64,000 nucleotides of DNA from Psychrobacillus sp032154225 (GCF_032154225.1 NZ_JALDYF010000011.1:54619-118618); one strand, 5' to 3'; shown: positions 7,775-17,382, counted from the first letter of the stretch. The notes: generated from the sequence alone by a model not told the origin. Numbers and translations are program-made.

Positions 7775-9565
7775 ATGTTTAGAAAGTTGATGAGTTTAAA
7801 ATTACAAACAAAGCTGATGCTGTTTTTTTCAGCGATTACATTAATTCCCCTATTGCTTTTAGGCATATTCACTTATCAGGTTTCCTCTAAGATGGTGAAG
7901 GAACAAGCAAGTACTGGGATTATGGAAAATTTGACGCAAATAAATAAAAATCTCGCTTTTTTTTCACGCGATATCGAGCAATTGAGTAATTATATTTACC
8001 GTTCAGATTTAGTGCAGGAAAAGCTACAAAAAGACGAAGCACGAACAAACTTAGAAAAATACCAAGATTTTGAACAAGTGAATGCATTGTTTGACTCTTT
8101 TTTAGGTACGAAAAATTGGACGATTAATCTCTATATTATTGGTTTTAATGGTGATCGATACTTTACTGGAGATTATTTACCGCCACAATATAATCAAATT
8201 TCAGAAAACTGGGGTGTGTTTCGAAAAGCTAAAAAAGCGAATGGAGCAGCTGTTTGGGATACGCACTATACAATCCGGCATACAGAGTCGCAAGAAGTTG
8301 TTCTTCGCGTAGGCAGGCTTTTAAAGAATGAGGATAGTGAGCCAATTGGTTATTTAATAATCGATATACTAGAGCCATCCATTGCAGAACTGTATCAATC
8401 TAATTACCAAAATAGTAAAAATCAAATATATTTAATTGATTCAGAAGGGTATGTCATTTCTGGTTATCCAAGTAAAACAACGATTGGAACAAAAATGACC
8501 CACGAATCGATTAATAGTATTTTACAAAGTCAAAGAGGATTTTTTGATACAACTTTAAATAACCAAAAGTATATTACAATCTTTGATACAAATGAAGAAA
8601 CCCATTATAAAATCGTTAACTACTTACCTGAAGATGAAGTGACGAAAAACAGTCAGCCAATCAAATATTTGACTCTATTATTAATTGTGATGGCTTCCAT
8701 CATTACGATTTGGTTTACATACTTATTTGCTATTTCGATTACGTCACCAATCAATAAATTAAAAAGAGTTATGAAGAAAGTAGAGAAAGGAAATCTAGAT
8801 GTTCAATTTCAAGCTACATATCAAGATGAGGTAAGTGAGCTTGGAACAAATTTCAATAGCATGATTACGAAGCTAAATACATCTATGAAAGAAAGTTTAG
8901 AAAAGAAAAGCCGCCTACAAGATGCTGAAATTAATGCTTTGCGTGCACAAATCAATCCTCACTTTCTTTATAACACGCTTGAAACGATGAGTGCTATTGC
9001 CAAAATAAAAGGCGTAAAAATGATTAGTGAGCTAGCGATTGCATTAGCTGAAATGATGCGCTATTCCATTAAAAAAGACAGCGAATATGTTTTATTAGAA
9101 GAAGATTTATTGCTATTGGAACGTTATTTATTTATTCAGGAAGTTAGATTTCAGAAAAAAATAGAGATTATCATTTCAGTGGAAGAATCAGCGAAGGGAT
9201 TATTAATTCCCCCTTTGTTAATACAGCCAATTGTCGAGAATGCCATTATACATGGACTGGAAACAAAAGTTGGTCAAGGTGTGTTATTTATTCAAATTTA
9301 TAACGACGATTCTGTATTATCGATTCAAGTAAAAGATGATGGAAAAGGGATGAATCCAGTTAAGCTAGCGGAAGTTACGAACTTGTTTGAAAGCAAAGTT
9401 TCATCGTCCAAATTAGGAATTGGATTAGAAAATGTAGTTAGAAGAGTTTCTTTGTATTACGGAGAATCGTATGGTTTAAAGATTGATAGCGAAGAGAATG
9501 TTGGTACGACTGTTATTATGAAGCTACCGGTGATAAGGAAGAATGGGGGAAAGGTCATTGATTAA
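7775..9565 (+). CDS. YesM/HptS-like sensor histidine kinase
   Basis: The ATG at 7775 follows GCGGGTGAT with correct spacing; an in-frame GTG three codons upstream lies in that site. The 596-residue protein has a membrane segment at about 15-35, a large extracellular dCache-type sensor, a second membrane helix near 300-320, a HAMP linker, a His_kinase domain with INPHFLYNTLE (phospho-His about 396) and an HATPase domain with PIVENAIIHG and DDGKGM. It autophosphorylates and passes the phosphate to the AraC-type regulator that overlaps its 3' end. Its neighbours suggest it senses the ligand of the downstream ABC importer. Confidence 0.92.
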   Translation: MFRKLMSLKLQTKLMLFFSAITLIPLLLLGIFTYQVSSKMVKEQASTGIMENLTQINKNLAFFSRDIEQLSNYIYRSDLVQEKLQKDEARTNLEKYQDFEQVNALFDSFLGTKNWTINLYIIGFNGDRYFTGDYLPPQYNQISENWGVFRKAKKANGAAVWDTHYTIRHTESQEVVLRVGRLLKNEDSEPIGYLIIDILEPSIAELYQSNYQNSKNQIYLIDSEGYVISGYPSKTTIGTKMTHESINSILQSQRGFFDTTLNNQKYITIFDTNEETHYKIVNYLPEDEVTKNSQPIKYLTLLLIVMASIITIWFTYLFAISITSPINKLKRVMKKVEKGNLDVQFQATYQDEVSELGTNFNSMITKLNTSMKESLEKKSRLQDAEINALRAQINPHFLYNTLETMSAIAKIKGVKMISELAIALAEMMRYSIKKDSEYVLLEEDLLLLERYLFIQEVRFQKKIEIIISVEESAKGLLIPPLLIQPIVENAIIHGLETKVGQGVLFIQIYNDDSVLSIQVKDDGKGMNPVKLAEVTNLFESKVSSSKLGIGLENVVRRVSLYYGESYGLKIDSEENVGTTVIMKLPVIRKNGGKVID

Positions 9566-10655
9566 AATGGTTATTGCAGATGATGAGTGGCTAATCCGAG
9601 AAAGGCTTCATCAAGGGTTTGATTGGACGGAATTAGGAATAGAAGTAGTTGGTACTGCTGCGGATGGGTATGAAGCTATTTCTTTAATCAAATCGGAAGC
9701 ACCTCATTTATTATTAACAGATATTCGAATGCCCGGTTTGGATGGGCTTGAGCTAATTGGAGTGGCTAAAGAAATCAATCCGCTTTTAAAATCGGTTATT
9801 ATTTCTGGTTTTGGGGAATTTGAATATGCACAAAAGGCATTAAAAATGGGTGCAGATGATTATTTATTGAAACCAATCGTAGATGAAGATTTGATATATA
9901 CCGTGAACAAGCTTGTGCACCAAATAGAAATCGAGGAAAAAGAAAAAAGAGAAAAAGAAGACAATTATTTACTTAAAGTTATTCTTGGTGAGCAAAAGGC
10001 AGAGGAACATGCATTCAATCAGTTGGGGTTAAAAGGAAAGTATGCGATTGTTTGTTGGGAAAGTGAGCAAGAAAATGGACCACAAATGAATGAACTAGGA
10101 GTTAAAAGTTTTGAGGGTGGTATTTTATTTTTGGAAGAAGCAGAACAGAAGCAACCGTTTTTTCAACAACTAGATGGGTATTTTACGGACAATAAAATTG
10201 TAGGGGGATGTAGTAGTTTATCAGGTAATTATGATGACCTTCCTAATTTGTATAAACAAGCACTTATGGCAAAAGAACAAAATAAGTTTGGTCCAGCGCT
10301 AGGTTGTTTGTTTCATGAGCATACACAATCGCCTATTAATATGGAAGAAGTCTTTTTGTATGTGAAAGAGAATTATCAACAAGCAATTACACTTCAATCT
10401 TTAGCAGCAAAGTTTTTTATATCAGATAGCTATTTTAGTAGAGTATTTAAACAACAAACAGGGAAAAATTTCATCGAGTATGTAACGGAATATCGTATGG
10501 AAATTGCAAAGGACTTGCTTGGTTATTCTTCTATGAAATCAAATGAGGTAGGCAGTGCAGTAGGATATACTGATCAACGTTACTTCAGCCAAATTTTTAA
10601 AAAGTATACTGGAATGACGCCATCCCTTTATCGAAATACAAATAAGAAAGTTTGA
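9558..10655 (+). CDS. YesN/HptR-like response regulator (REC-AraC)
   Basis: Start TTG at 9558, just after GGGGGAAAGG, giving the usual opening MIKMVIADDEW; an ATG at 9543 gives five more residues. The receiver domain occupies 1-120 with phospho-acceptor Asp near residue 55 (LTDIRMPG) and the conserved K of LLKP. A central linker of about 130 residues is followed by an AraC-type DNA-binding domain (about 265-365, ending TPSLYRNTNKKV). It overlaps the kinase gene. The likely target is the promoter of the ABC importer 430 bp downstream. Confidence 0.92.
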   Translation: MIKMVIADDEWLIRERLHQGFDWTELGIEVVGTAADGYEAISLIKSEAPHLLLTDIRMPGLDGLELIGVAKEINPLLKSVIISGFGEFEYAQKALKMGADDYLLKPIVDEDLIYTVNKLVHQIEIEEKEKREKEDNYLLKVILGEQKAEEHAFNQLGLKGKYAIVCWESEQENGPQMNELGVKSFEGGILFLEEAEQKQPFFQQLDGYFTDNKIVGGCSSLSGNYDDLPNLYKQALMAKEQNKFGPALGCLFHEHTQSPINMEEVFLYVKENYQQAITLQSLAAKFFISDSYFSRVFKQQTGKNFIEYVTEYRMEIAKDLLGYSSMKSNEVGSAVGYTDQRYFSQIFKKYTGMTPSLYRNTNKKV

Positions 10656-11017
10656 TTGAATGGAGGACTTACACAAGAAAGAATATGAAATGATAGTAAG
10701 AATTCGGTTACAAGCTGACGCTACATTCACTAGGTTAGAAAAATATATTCATATTCTTTTGTATGCAGCAATACCTCTTTCTTTTTTTAGAAAATGTATC
10801 TTTGGCGGTCTTCAGATGATATAGAATGTCACTTGCTTCTTCTATTTCCAAAAGCATTACTATACTTGGTGTGGAAGTTTCCAGAGAGCGGAAGGCGATC
10901 ATCGTATGGCCAAATGTGAAGCCTATAGCGAGTAGGAAACTAGTGTCCTAGTATTAAAGTGCGCCTACATATTTTTTGTATACGAAATATTTTAAACATT
11001 AAGGAAAATATACCACA
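10656..11017. other. Intergenic region with a GC-richer structured segment
   Basis: No gene was found. From about 10870 to 10975 the DNA is richer in G and C than its surroundings and contains short paired arms (AGTTTCC with GGAAACT) around a segment holding CGGAAGGCGATCATCG. It could be a degraded repeat or an RNA leader; I do not recognise it. The binding site of the upstream response regulator is presumably also here. Confidence 0.4.
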
Positions 11018-11047
11018 TTGTAAACGCTTCCAGTAGGTAGCTATAAT
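11018..11047 (+). promoter_or_regulatory. Promoter overlapped by a CcpA (cre) site
   Basis: TTGTAA (11018-11023), 18 bp, TATAAT (11042-11047), 41 bp before the binding-protein gene. TTGTAAACGCTTCCA at 11018-11032 agrees with the cre consensus WTGNAANCGNWWNCAW at every fixed base and covers the -35, which predicts catabolite repression. Confidence 0.65.
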
Positions 11048-11087
11048 TGCACTAGAAATAAAAAATAAGAATGAGGGGCTGAATTTA

Positions 11088-12167
11088 TTGAAAAAGTTTT
11101 TATTTTTTGTGTTAATTGCTTTACTTGCTCTAGTCGTTGCAGCATGTGGAAATGAGGAAGTAAAACCTAATACTGAAACGAATGCAGGAACTGATTCAGA
11201 TACAACTACGAAAACGGAAGCAGAACCAGAGAAAAAAGCTTCAACAAAAGTAACCGTTTACTCACCGCACCAAGCTGAAATTATTAATCCAATTGTAAAG
11301 GAATTTCAAGATAGAACTAAAATTGAAGTAGAACTTGTAACAGGTGGTACAGGAGAATTATTAAATCGTATGAAAGCAGAATCTGGAAATCCACTTGGAG
11401 ATGTTTTCTGGGGTGGTGGCGCAGAATCTTTAGCTGCTTTTACGGAAAACTTTGCACCATATAAAGTTGCAAATGATAGCGAAATTGATGCTATTTACAA
11501 AAGCGAAGACGGTGCTTGGACTGGATTCTCTGCACTACCGATGGTTATTATGTACAACAAAGATATGGTGAAAGAAGATGAAGTACCAAAATCATGGAGT
11601 GATTTACTTGATCCAAAATGGAAAGGCAAAATTGCATATGCTGACCCAGCGAAGTCAGGTTCATCTTTTACACAGCTTGTAACAATGCTATTTGCTAATA
11701 AAGACGATGGCCAAGAAGGCTGGGATTTTGTAAATAAATTTGTTGCCAACCTAGATGGTAAGGTTTTAGGTGGATCAAGTATGGTTTTTAAAGGCGTTGC
11801 TGATGGAGAATTTCCACTTGGTATTACATTAGAAGAAGCGGCATACCGTTATATTTCTGGTGGAGCTAATGTAGATGTTGTTTATCCATCGGAAGGAACT
11901 TCGGCTGTTCCAGATGGCATGGCTGTTATTAAGGGAGCAAAAAATGAAGAAAATGCACAATTATTCTTAGACTTCTTAGCAAGTGAAGATGTGCAAGAAA
12001 TTATTGTAAAAGAATTCAATAGACGTTCAATTCTTGGTGATGTTGCTGCACCAGAAGGATTAATTCCTTCGGCTGATATCCCACTAGTGGATTATAACTT
12101 CAAATGGGCATCTGACAATCAAGAAGATGTTATGAAAAAATTCCAAGATATTATTATTGGAAAATAA
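11088..12167 (+). CDS. ABC importer substrate-binding lipoprotein (AfuA/FbpA-like)
   Basis: 359 residues from TTG after a GAGGGG site. A signal peptide ends in the lipobox LVVAAC (Cys about 20), followed by an acidic Thr/Glu linker and an extracellular solute-binding type-1 domain (VTVYSPHQAEIINPIVKEF, GDVFWGGGAE, WSDLLDPKWKGKIAYADP). By family it could be called an iron-binding protein, but AfuA relatives bind sugar phosphates, and the cre site and YesMN-type regulators favour a carbon ligand. The tyrosine pair usual for Fe(III) binding near the C-terminus is not evident. A terminator separates it from the rest of the operon, favouring higher expression of the binding protein. Confidence 0.88.
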   Translation: MKKFLFFVLIALLALVVAACGNEEVKPNTETNAGTDSDTTTKTEAEPEKKASTKVTVYSPHQAEIINPIVKEFQDRTKIEVELVTGGTGELLNRMKAESGNPLGDVFWGGGAESLAAFTENFAPYKVANDSEIDAIYKSEDGAWTGFSALPMVIMYNKDMVKEDEVPKSWSDLLDPKWKGKIAYADPAKSGSSFTQLVTMLFANKDDGQEGWDFVNKFVANLDGKVLGGSSMVFKGVADGEFPLGITLEEAAYRYISGGANVDVVYPSEGTSAVPDGMAVIKGAKNEENAQLFLDFLASEDVQEIIVKEFNRRSILGDVAAPEGLIPSADIPLVDYNFKWASDNQEDVMKKFQDIIIGK

Positions 12168-12194
12168 ATCAGTAGTATGTTGAGTGGTGAGAAG

Positions 12195-12227
12195 AAAGAA
12201 TCGTTTATCACAAACGATTCTTTTTTT
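12195..12227 (+). terminator. Terminator between binding protein and ATPase genes
   Basis: AAAGAATCGTTT, five-base loop, AAACGATTCTTT, then a T run. Probably partial, so that the binding protein is made in excess. Confidence 0.85.
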
Positions 12228-12265
12228 AAAAGAATAAGAAAGTATCTGCTTTCATACTCAGTAAT

Positions 12266-12424
12266 TGTCTAGCTACAGCGCCTAGCCTCTTGAGGTCAAA
12301 TGTGAAAACTGCTCCTGCGGTTACTCGTCGCAAAAAACAAAGCTGTGGTGGCTGGGGAGCTGCCTCCTCGCTTTTCCCCATTTGCGTTTCAGGGCAGACA
12401 TAGGCGCTTACGCTTTTCTTAAAA
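12266..12424. repeat. Bacillaceae-type GC-rich intergenic repeat
   Basis: The segment opens with GTCTAGCTACAGCGCCTAGC, has a GCTGTGGTGGCTGGGGAGC core and ends with GGCGCTTACGCTTTTCTT. I recognise both ends as those of a dispersed intergenic repeat common in Bacillaceae genomes. It sits between the terminator and the ATPase ribosome site. Open frames through it are artefacts. Confidence 0.65.
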
Positions 12425-12438
12425 GGAGGAAGTTTACA

Positions 12439-13542
12439 GTGACAGATATTCGAATAGATAAAGTAACCAAATACTTTGGTGATATGAAGGCTGTGAATAA
12501 TGCTGAAATTCATATTCAAGAAGGAGAGTTTTTTACATTGCTTGGGCCAAGTGGATGTGGAAAAACAACACTATTACGAGCACTTGCTGGATTTTATCGT
12601 CAAGATGAAGGGGATATATATTTTGGAGAAGAATGCATAAGTGATTTACCAGCGCACAAAAGAAATATAGGGATGGTATTTCAAAGTTACGCTATTTTCC
12701 CACATATGTCGGTGTTTGATAATGTAGCTTATGGGCTAAAAGCGAGAAAAGTAAAAAAGGATGAAATTCAACGTCGAGTAATGGAAGCATTAGAGATGGT
12801 GGAATTGTCACACTTAAAAGACCGTCAGCCTGCTCAAATGAGTGGGGGGCAGCAGCAAAGGATAGCACTTGCTCGAGCAATTGTTATTCATCCAGGTTTG
12901 CTACTGATGGATGAGCCTTTGTCCAACTTAGATGCCAAACTCCGTTTAAAAATGCGCTCGGATATTCGAGAACTGCAGAAGAGGCTTAACATAACGACTA
13001 TTTATGTGACGCATGATCAAGAAGAGGCACTTGCTGTTTCCGATCGAATCGCCGTACTTAATAACGGGATAATTCAACAAGTAGGCAGACCACATGAAAT
13101 CTATTTGCAACCACAAAATAAATTTGTAGCCAACTTTATAGGGTCAACGAACTTTTTAGAAGCAGAGCTAACTTCGAACTCTAGCATATGGATTGAAGGC
13201 GTAGAGTACCCGATGAACATTGATAAAAAATATACTGGAAAAGTGATTTACAGCGTAAGACCGGAACAAATTAAAATCAAAAGAATGGAAATGAATAGTG
13301 AAAAAACGTATATAAAAGGAACGGTAAAAGAAGCTGTATTTCTAGGGGAGAAAGTCGAGTATCGTGTAGAACTTACTTCAGGTGTATCGATTAGTATTAA
13401 TGAACATGCAGTAAGTTATCGAGATCTTATTAATCTAGGAGATGTCATTGAACTTTATCTTAATCCGGAGGAAGCAATAATTTATTCGGAAGATGGGGAG
13501 GAGGCATTGAATCTCCATGGAAAAACAAGCGCGCAAGCCTAG
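12439..13542 (+). CDS. ABC importer ATPase
   Basis: 367 residues from GTG at 12439, nine bases after AAAGGAGG; the longer open frame runs back into the repeat. Walker A is GPSGCGKTT, the signature is MSGGQQQR, Walker B is LLLMDEP and the H-loop is THDQEE. The C-terminal 110 residues form a TOBE-type regulatory domain, as in Fe3+, sugar and spermidine type importers. It energises the fused permease encoded just downstream, with which its gene overlaps by 26 bases. Confidence 0.93.
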   Translation: MTDIRIDKVTKYFGDMKAVNNAEIHIQEGEFFTLLGPSGCGKTTLLRALAGFYRQDEGDIYFGEECISDLPAHKRNIGMVFQSYAIFPHMSVFDNVAYGLKARKVKKDEIQRRVMEALEMVELSHLKDRQPAQMSGGQQQRIALARAIVIHPGLLLMDEPLSNLDAKLRLKMRSDIRELQKRLNITTIYVTHDQEEALAVSDRIAVLNNGIIQQVGRPHEIYLQPQNKFVANFIGSTNFLEAELTSNSSIWIEGVEYPMNIDKKYTGKVIYSVRPEQIKIKRMEMNSEKTYIKGTVKEAVFLGEKVEYRVELTSGVSISINEHAVSYRDLINLGDVIELYLNPEEAIIYSEDGEEALNLHGKTSAQA

Positions 13543-15187
13543 AAAAAGAAAGCTTTTCCGATGGGATTTTTGGAACTTAGTAACGATTTTTGCTTTCTTA
13601 TTAGTCCTGTTGTTTTTAGTTTATCCGCTGTTTAATATTTTTATCAATAGTTTCTATTATGATGGAAACTTAACGCTAGAAACATATAAAGACTTTTTTA
13701 CATTGAAATATTATTATGGAGCTTTAACAAATAGTTTGTTCGTTTGTACACTAGCGACAATTTTTGCGATTTGTATTGGTCTTCCGCTAGCTTATATTAT
13801 GGCACGTTTTGATATTCCGTTTAAGAAAACAATTCATATCCTCATTATTTTAACATTGCTTTCACCACCATTTATTGGTGCATATTCATGGATTTTAATG
13901 CTTGGAAATAACGGATTTTTAACACGGTTTTTTCATGAAATTGGCATAAATACGAAATCGATTTATGGTTTGCATGGGATGATTTGGGTATTCACAATCC
14001 AGTTTTATCCCCATATTTACTTGTATGTATCGGGTGCATTAAAAACAATTGATTCTTCGTTGGAAGAAGCATCTGAAAGTTTAGGTAGCACGCGCTGGCA
14101 AAAGTTAAGAACAGTTACCATTCCATTAATTTTCCCTACATTGTCAACAGGAGCATTAATGGTGTTTATGGCTTCATTCGCTGATTTTGGTACGCCAATG
14201 TTAATGGGGCAAGGAATAAAGGTGTTGCCCATATTAGCCTACGAACAATTTATAAGTGAACTAGGTTCAAATCCAGCAATGGCAAGTACATTAAGTATGA
14301 TTTTATTAACTGTTAGTACGAGTATTTTGTTTTTACAACGCTATTTAGTATCACGCAAAACATTTACAATGAGTTCAATGAGACCACCCGCATTGATTAA
14401 GCTAAAACCAGTCCAAAAGTTTTTTGCACTTTTATATGTAGGGATTGTTGTAGGGGTATCGATTATTCCACAAGCAACAGTAATTACAACATCCTTTTTG
14501 AAAACAAATGGTCCTGTGTTTGTGCGTCAATTTAGTTTGGATAGCTATCGTGAAGTACTGTACCGAGTACCAAAAGCGATTATTAACACATTCACTTATG
14601 CAAGTGTCGCCATTGCTTTTATGGTTATTGCAGGTTTATTATTATCGTATGTTGTAGTCAGGAGAAGTTCAAAATTTACGGCTTTATTAGATACACTAAT
14701 TATGATTCCGTATGTTATGCCGGGAACAGTGCTAGGTATTAGTTTGATTGTTGCATTCAATAAACCCCCATTTGCATTAACCGGTACTTGGATTATTTTA
14801 GTTATCGCCTATTGTATTAGAAAATTGCCTTATACGATGCGATCGAGTACCGCAATTTTGCATCAAATAGATAAGAGTGTGGAAGAAGCATCGATTAGTC
14901 TTGGCGTACCACCGATGAAAACATTCTTTAAAACGACCGCCATCCTTATGTTACCTGGTGTTTTGTCAGGTGCGATTTTAAGTTGGGTGACGACGATTAA
15001 CGAGTTGAGTTCTACGATTGTGCTATATGCGGGTGCAACTTCGACTATTACGGTTGCAATTTATAGTGAAGTGTTCACGGCTAACTTTGGAACGGCAGCC
15101 GCATTAGCAACCATTTTGTCGGTAAGTACAATCGTTTCATTGATAATTGTAACTATCATTTCTGGAAAAAAAGGTGTACCGATTTAA
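13517..15187 (+). CDS. ABC importer permease, two fused membrane domains
   Basis: 556 residues from an ATG inside the 3' end of the ATPase gene, after GAGGAGG. It holds about twelve helices in two homologous halves, each with the EAA loop that docks on the ATPase (EEASESLGSTRWQKL near 180 and EEASISLGVPPMKTF near 455). Fused FbpB/AfuB-type permeases have this length. It should carry the ligand delivered by one or both binding proteins of the operon. Confidence 0.92.
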   Translation: MEKQARKPRKRKLFRWDFWNLVTIFAFLLVLLFLVYPLFNIFINSFYYDGNLTLETYKDFFTLKYYYGALTNSLFVCTLATIFAICIGLPLAYIMARFDIPFKKTIHILIILTLLSPPFIGAYSWILMLGNNGFLTRFFHEIGINTKSIYGLHGMIWVFTIQFYPHIYLYVSGALKTIDSSLEEASESLGSTRWQKLRTVTIPLIFPTLSTGALMVFMASFADFGTPMLMGQGIKVLPILAYEQFISELGSNPAMASTLSMILLTVSTSILFLQRYLVSRKTFTMSSMRPPALIKLKPVQKFFALLYVGIVVGVSIIPQATVITTSFLKTNGPVFVRQFSLDSYREVLYRVPKAIINTFTYASVAIAFMVIAGLLLSYVVVRRSSKFTALLDTLIMIPYVMPGTVLGISLIVAFNKPPFALTGTWIILVIAYCIRKLPYTMRSSTAILHQIDKSVEEASISLGVPPMKTFFKTTAILMLPGVLSGAILSWVTTINELSSTIVLYAGATSTITVAIYSEVFTANFGTAAALATILSVSTIVSLIIVTIISGKKGVPI

Positions 15188-15235
15188 TCCTATTGAATGG
15201 GGTTAAAGCGATTCGGTGGATTAGGAGGCATTGCA

Positions 15236-16372
15236 TTGAAAAAATGGTTTGTTGTCATCAGTGCACTCATTATTTTTCTATGTGTGTTTTTCCTCTATTC
15301 ACTAAAGCCCGAAAATACAATTGATCAACAAATAATTAATAAAGAACAATTTACATTTTGGCTGTATTCTTCAGAGTTAGTCGAACTTGCAAAGCAGTTT
15401 GAAAAGGATAATCCAACGATTAAAGTAATTACAAAATTCGTGAAAAATCCGCTTACATTAGTGGATGAACTTTATGCGGCTCAGTCGGCGGGTACCCCTC
15501 CTGATTTTGCGGAAATTCCATCGTGGTATGGAATTCACTCTTTTATTGAGTCGGGGGCAATTATTCCAGTGTCTACCTATTTATCTACTGGATATGAAGA
15601 GGAGCTTCCAGATGCGATTAGGAAGCGATTCCAGTATGAGGATACTTTATGGGCTATGCCAATTAGTTATGAAGTGCCGCTTTTATTTGTCAATGAAGCA
15701 CATCTTTCGCAAAGCCAAATTGAGCTGAGTACATTGGATAGTTTGCAGTCAGTTATCGCAGCTTCCAATGAAATTTCCAAAGGGAAAAATGCAAAACTAA
15801 AATGGGGCTTAAATGCGGATAATCTTTACCCATGGTATTTAATGAATATAAATGCCAATCCAAGTGCTATAAATGAACATCATGCCTCCATATTGGTGGC
15901 AGAAAATAAAGAGTTTCTTTTCCATCAAAATCATCTAGCCTTAACGGAATTCGTGAATGGTGAAGGTGGAATTTTAATAAGTTCATCTAACAAGCTTCAG
16001 TTAATCGAAAAGTTAATAGGAAGTAAGTTCAAGTGGCAAGTAATTCCATTCCCTTTGGAATCTGAAAAGTTAATTCCGAATGGGAATGGTTTAATCATTT
16101 TTAATAAAAGTGAGCGACTAGCTGACTATATGGAAAATTTTCTTCAATATATTCAGAAGGAAGAGCAATTAAAAACATTCGCATTATCAAATTCTACGAT
16201 TCCAGCAAGTAAAACGCTTATCCAAAATGAATCTTATCAAAAGTATTATCGCCATTTTCCGTATTACCGAAATATTGTAATTGATAGTTTGAAGGCGGAA
16301 GGTCGGGTAGTAAGACTAGAAGACGAAACGGAATGGAAGCAATTGATTCGTGCTAACGAGAATAGAGAATAG
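15236..16372 (+). CDS. Second, membrane-tethered substrate-binding protein
   Basis: 378 residues from TTG at 15236, nine bases after AGGAGG; an ATG at 15197 would make that site internal. The N-terminus (MKKWFVVISALIIFLCVFF) is a membrane helix without a typical lipobox, so the protein is probably anchored by it. The rest is an extracellular solute-binding domain (LYAAQSAGTPPDFAEIPSW, LWAMPISYEVPLLFVNE). Two binding proteins in one operon is unusual. The second may present ligand to the sensor kinase, as HptA does for HptS in Staphylococcus, rather than feed transport. Confidence 0.8.
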   Translation: MKKWFVVISALIIFLCVFFLYSLKPENTIDQQIINKEQFTFWLYSSELVELAKQFEKDNPTIKVITKFVKNPLTLVDELYAAQSAGTPPDFAEIPSWYGIHSFIESGAIIPVSTYLSTGYEEELPDAIRKRFQYEDTLWAMPISYEVPLLFVNEAHLSQSQIELSTLDSLQSVIAASNEISKGKNAKLKWGLNADNLYPWYLMNINANPSAINEHHASILVAENKEFLFHQNHLALTEFVNGEGGILISSSNKLQLIEKLIGSKFKWQVIPFPLESEKLIPNGNGLIIFNKSERLADYMENFLQYIQKEEQLKTFALSNSTIPASKTLIQNESYQKYYRHFPYYRNIVIDSLKAEGRVVRLEDETEWKQLIRANENRE

Positions 16373-16384
16373 GGTGATCATTTC

Positions 16385-17218
16385 ATGAGAATCTCGATGA
16401 TAGAACTATTGAATGAAGGAAAGTTTGGTAATCCAGAAGTATGTGAAGATTTATACGTAGTGACGGACGATTTTGTCGCGGTTATCGATGGTGCAACGAA
16501 TATTTCAGACCGACTTATTGGCGGCAAAGCACCTGGAAGATTTGCAGCGGAAGTGGTGCAAGAGACGCTATTAGAAGCGGAAGCAGAAGTAACCTTGGTT
16601 GAATTAATTGGACAGATTAACGAAAGCTTACAGTCAAAGTACGAACGATTGAATCTAGTTAGAGAGATTGAACAATATGCTTGGATGGCCCCAACAGCCT
16701 GTTTAATTTGCTATAGTCGTTATTTCGAAGAGGTTTGGCAAATTGGCGACTCACTGTGCATGATTGATGGTCAGTTACATACAAATGAAAAGCCACTTGA
16801 TGCTATTACGGCCAATGCACGATCATTGTATTTAGAAACCGAGTTAAAGAACGGTAAAACAATTGAAAATTTGATGGATCATGATACAGGATGGGACTTT
16901 ATTAAACCGTTAATTAAGCAACAATATTATTTGCAAAATGATACAGAAAATCAGTACGGCTTTGAAGTCATTAATGGTTTTGATATAGACTTTTCACGCG
17001 TTAAAACGATTAAAGTTCCTGAAGATGCAAAAACGATAATCCTTGCTTCCGATGGCTACCCAATTATTAAAGAGTCTATTGAGGAAACGGAAGCAGCTTT
17101 GAATGAATTACTTGCAATAGACCCTCTTTGTTTTCGACAGTTTAAGTCGGCAAAGGGATTGCAAAAAGGAAATAAATCATTTGATGATCGGACATATATT
17201 AAATTTCAGGTAAGATGA
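16385..17218 (+). CDS. PP2C-like serine/threonine phosphatase domain protein
   Basis: 277 residues with the metal-binding pattern of PP2C phosphatases: VIDGATN near residue 35, IGDS near 122, LASDGYP near 220 and DDRTYI near 270. It therefore looks catalytically competent, but it is shorter and more divergent than PrpC or SpoIIE domains. It is soluble and follows the second binding protein by 12 bp, so it belongs to the transporter operon. It might dephosphorylate a regulator, or act on the imported compound; neither is shown. Confidence 0.75.
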   Translation: MRISMIELLNEGKFGNPEVCEDLYVVTDDFVAVIDGATNISDRLIGGKAPGRFAAEVVQETLLEAEAEVTLVELIGQINESLQSKYERLNLVREIEQYAWMAPTACLICYSRYFEEVWQIGDSLCMIDGQLHTNEKPLDAITANARSLYLETELKNGKTIENLMDHDTGWDFIKPLIKQQYYLQNDTENQYGFEVINGFDIDFSRVKTIKVPEDAKTIILASDGYPIIKESIEETEAALNELLAIDPLCFRQFKSAKGLQKGNKSFDDRTYIKFQVR

Positions 17219-17225
17219 ACATAAA

Positions 17226-17272
17226 GAAGGCAACCAACTAGTCAATATTTGACTTTTGGGTGCCTTTTTTGG
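17226..17272 (+). terminator. Terminator of the transporter operon
   Basis: AAGGCA-CC arm pairs with GG-TGCCTT arm, followed by T6. Confidence 0.75.
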
Positions 17273-17284
17273 TGCGCATATTTC

Positions 17285-17325
17285 GGTCCTTGTGTCCGAT
17301 ACTCCTGTGTCTGTCACAGGGACAT
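17285..17325. repeat. Short GTCCCTGTGTC repeat, internally deleted copy
   Basis: Ends GGTCCTTGTGTCCGA and CTGTCACAGGGACATAA, like the fuller copies at 24439 and 27130, but with the middle missing. Confidence 0.6.
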
Positions 17326-17382
17326 AATAAGTTCACCATTTCGCCATCAATACCAGCATTGGTGTTCAAAATCACATGCTCA

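Noticed and set aside
12226..12519. Minus-strand open frame across the terminator and repeat
   Set aside because: It consists of repeat sequence and the complement of the ATPase gene start.
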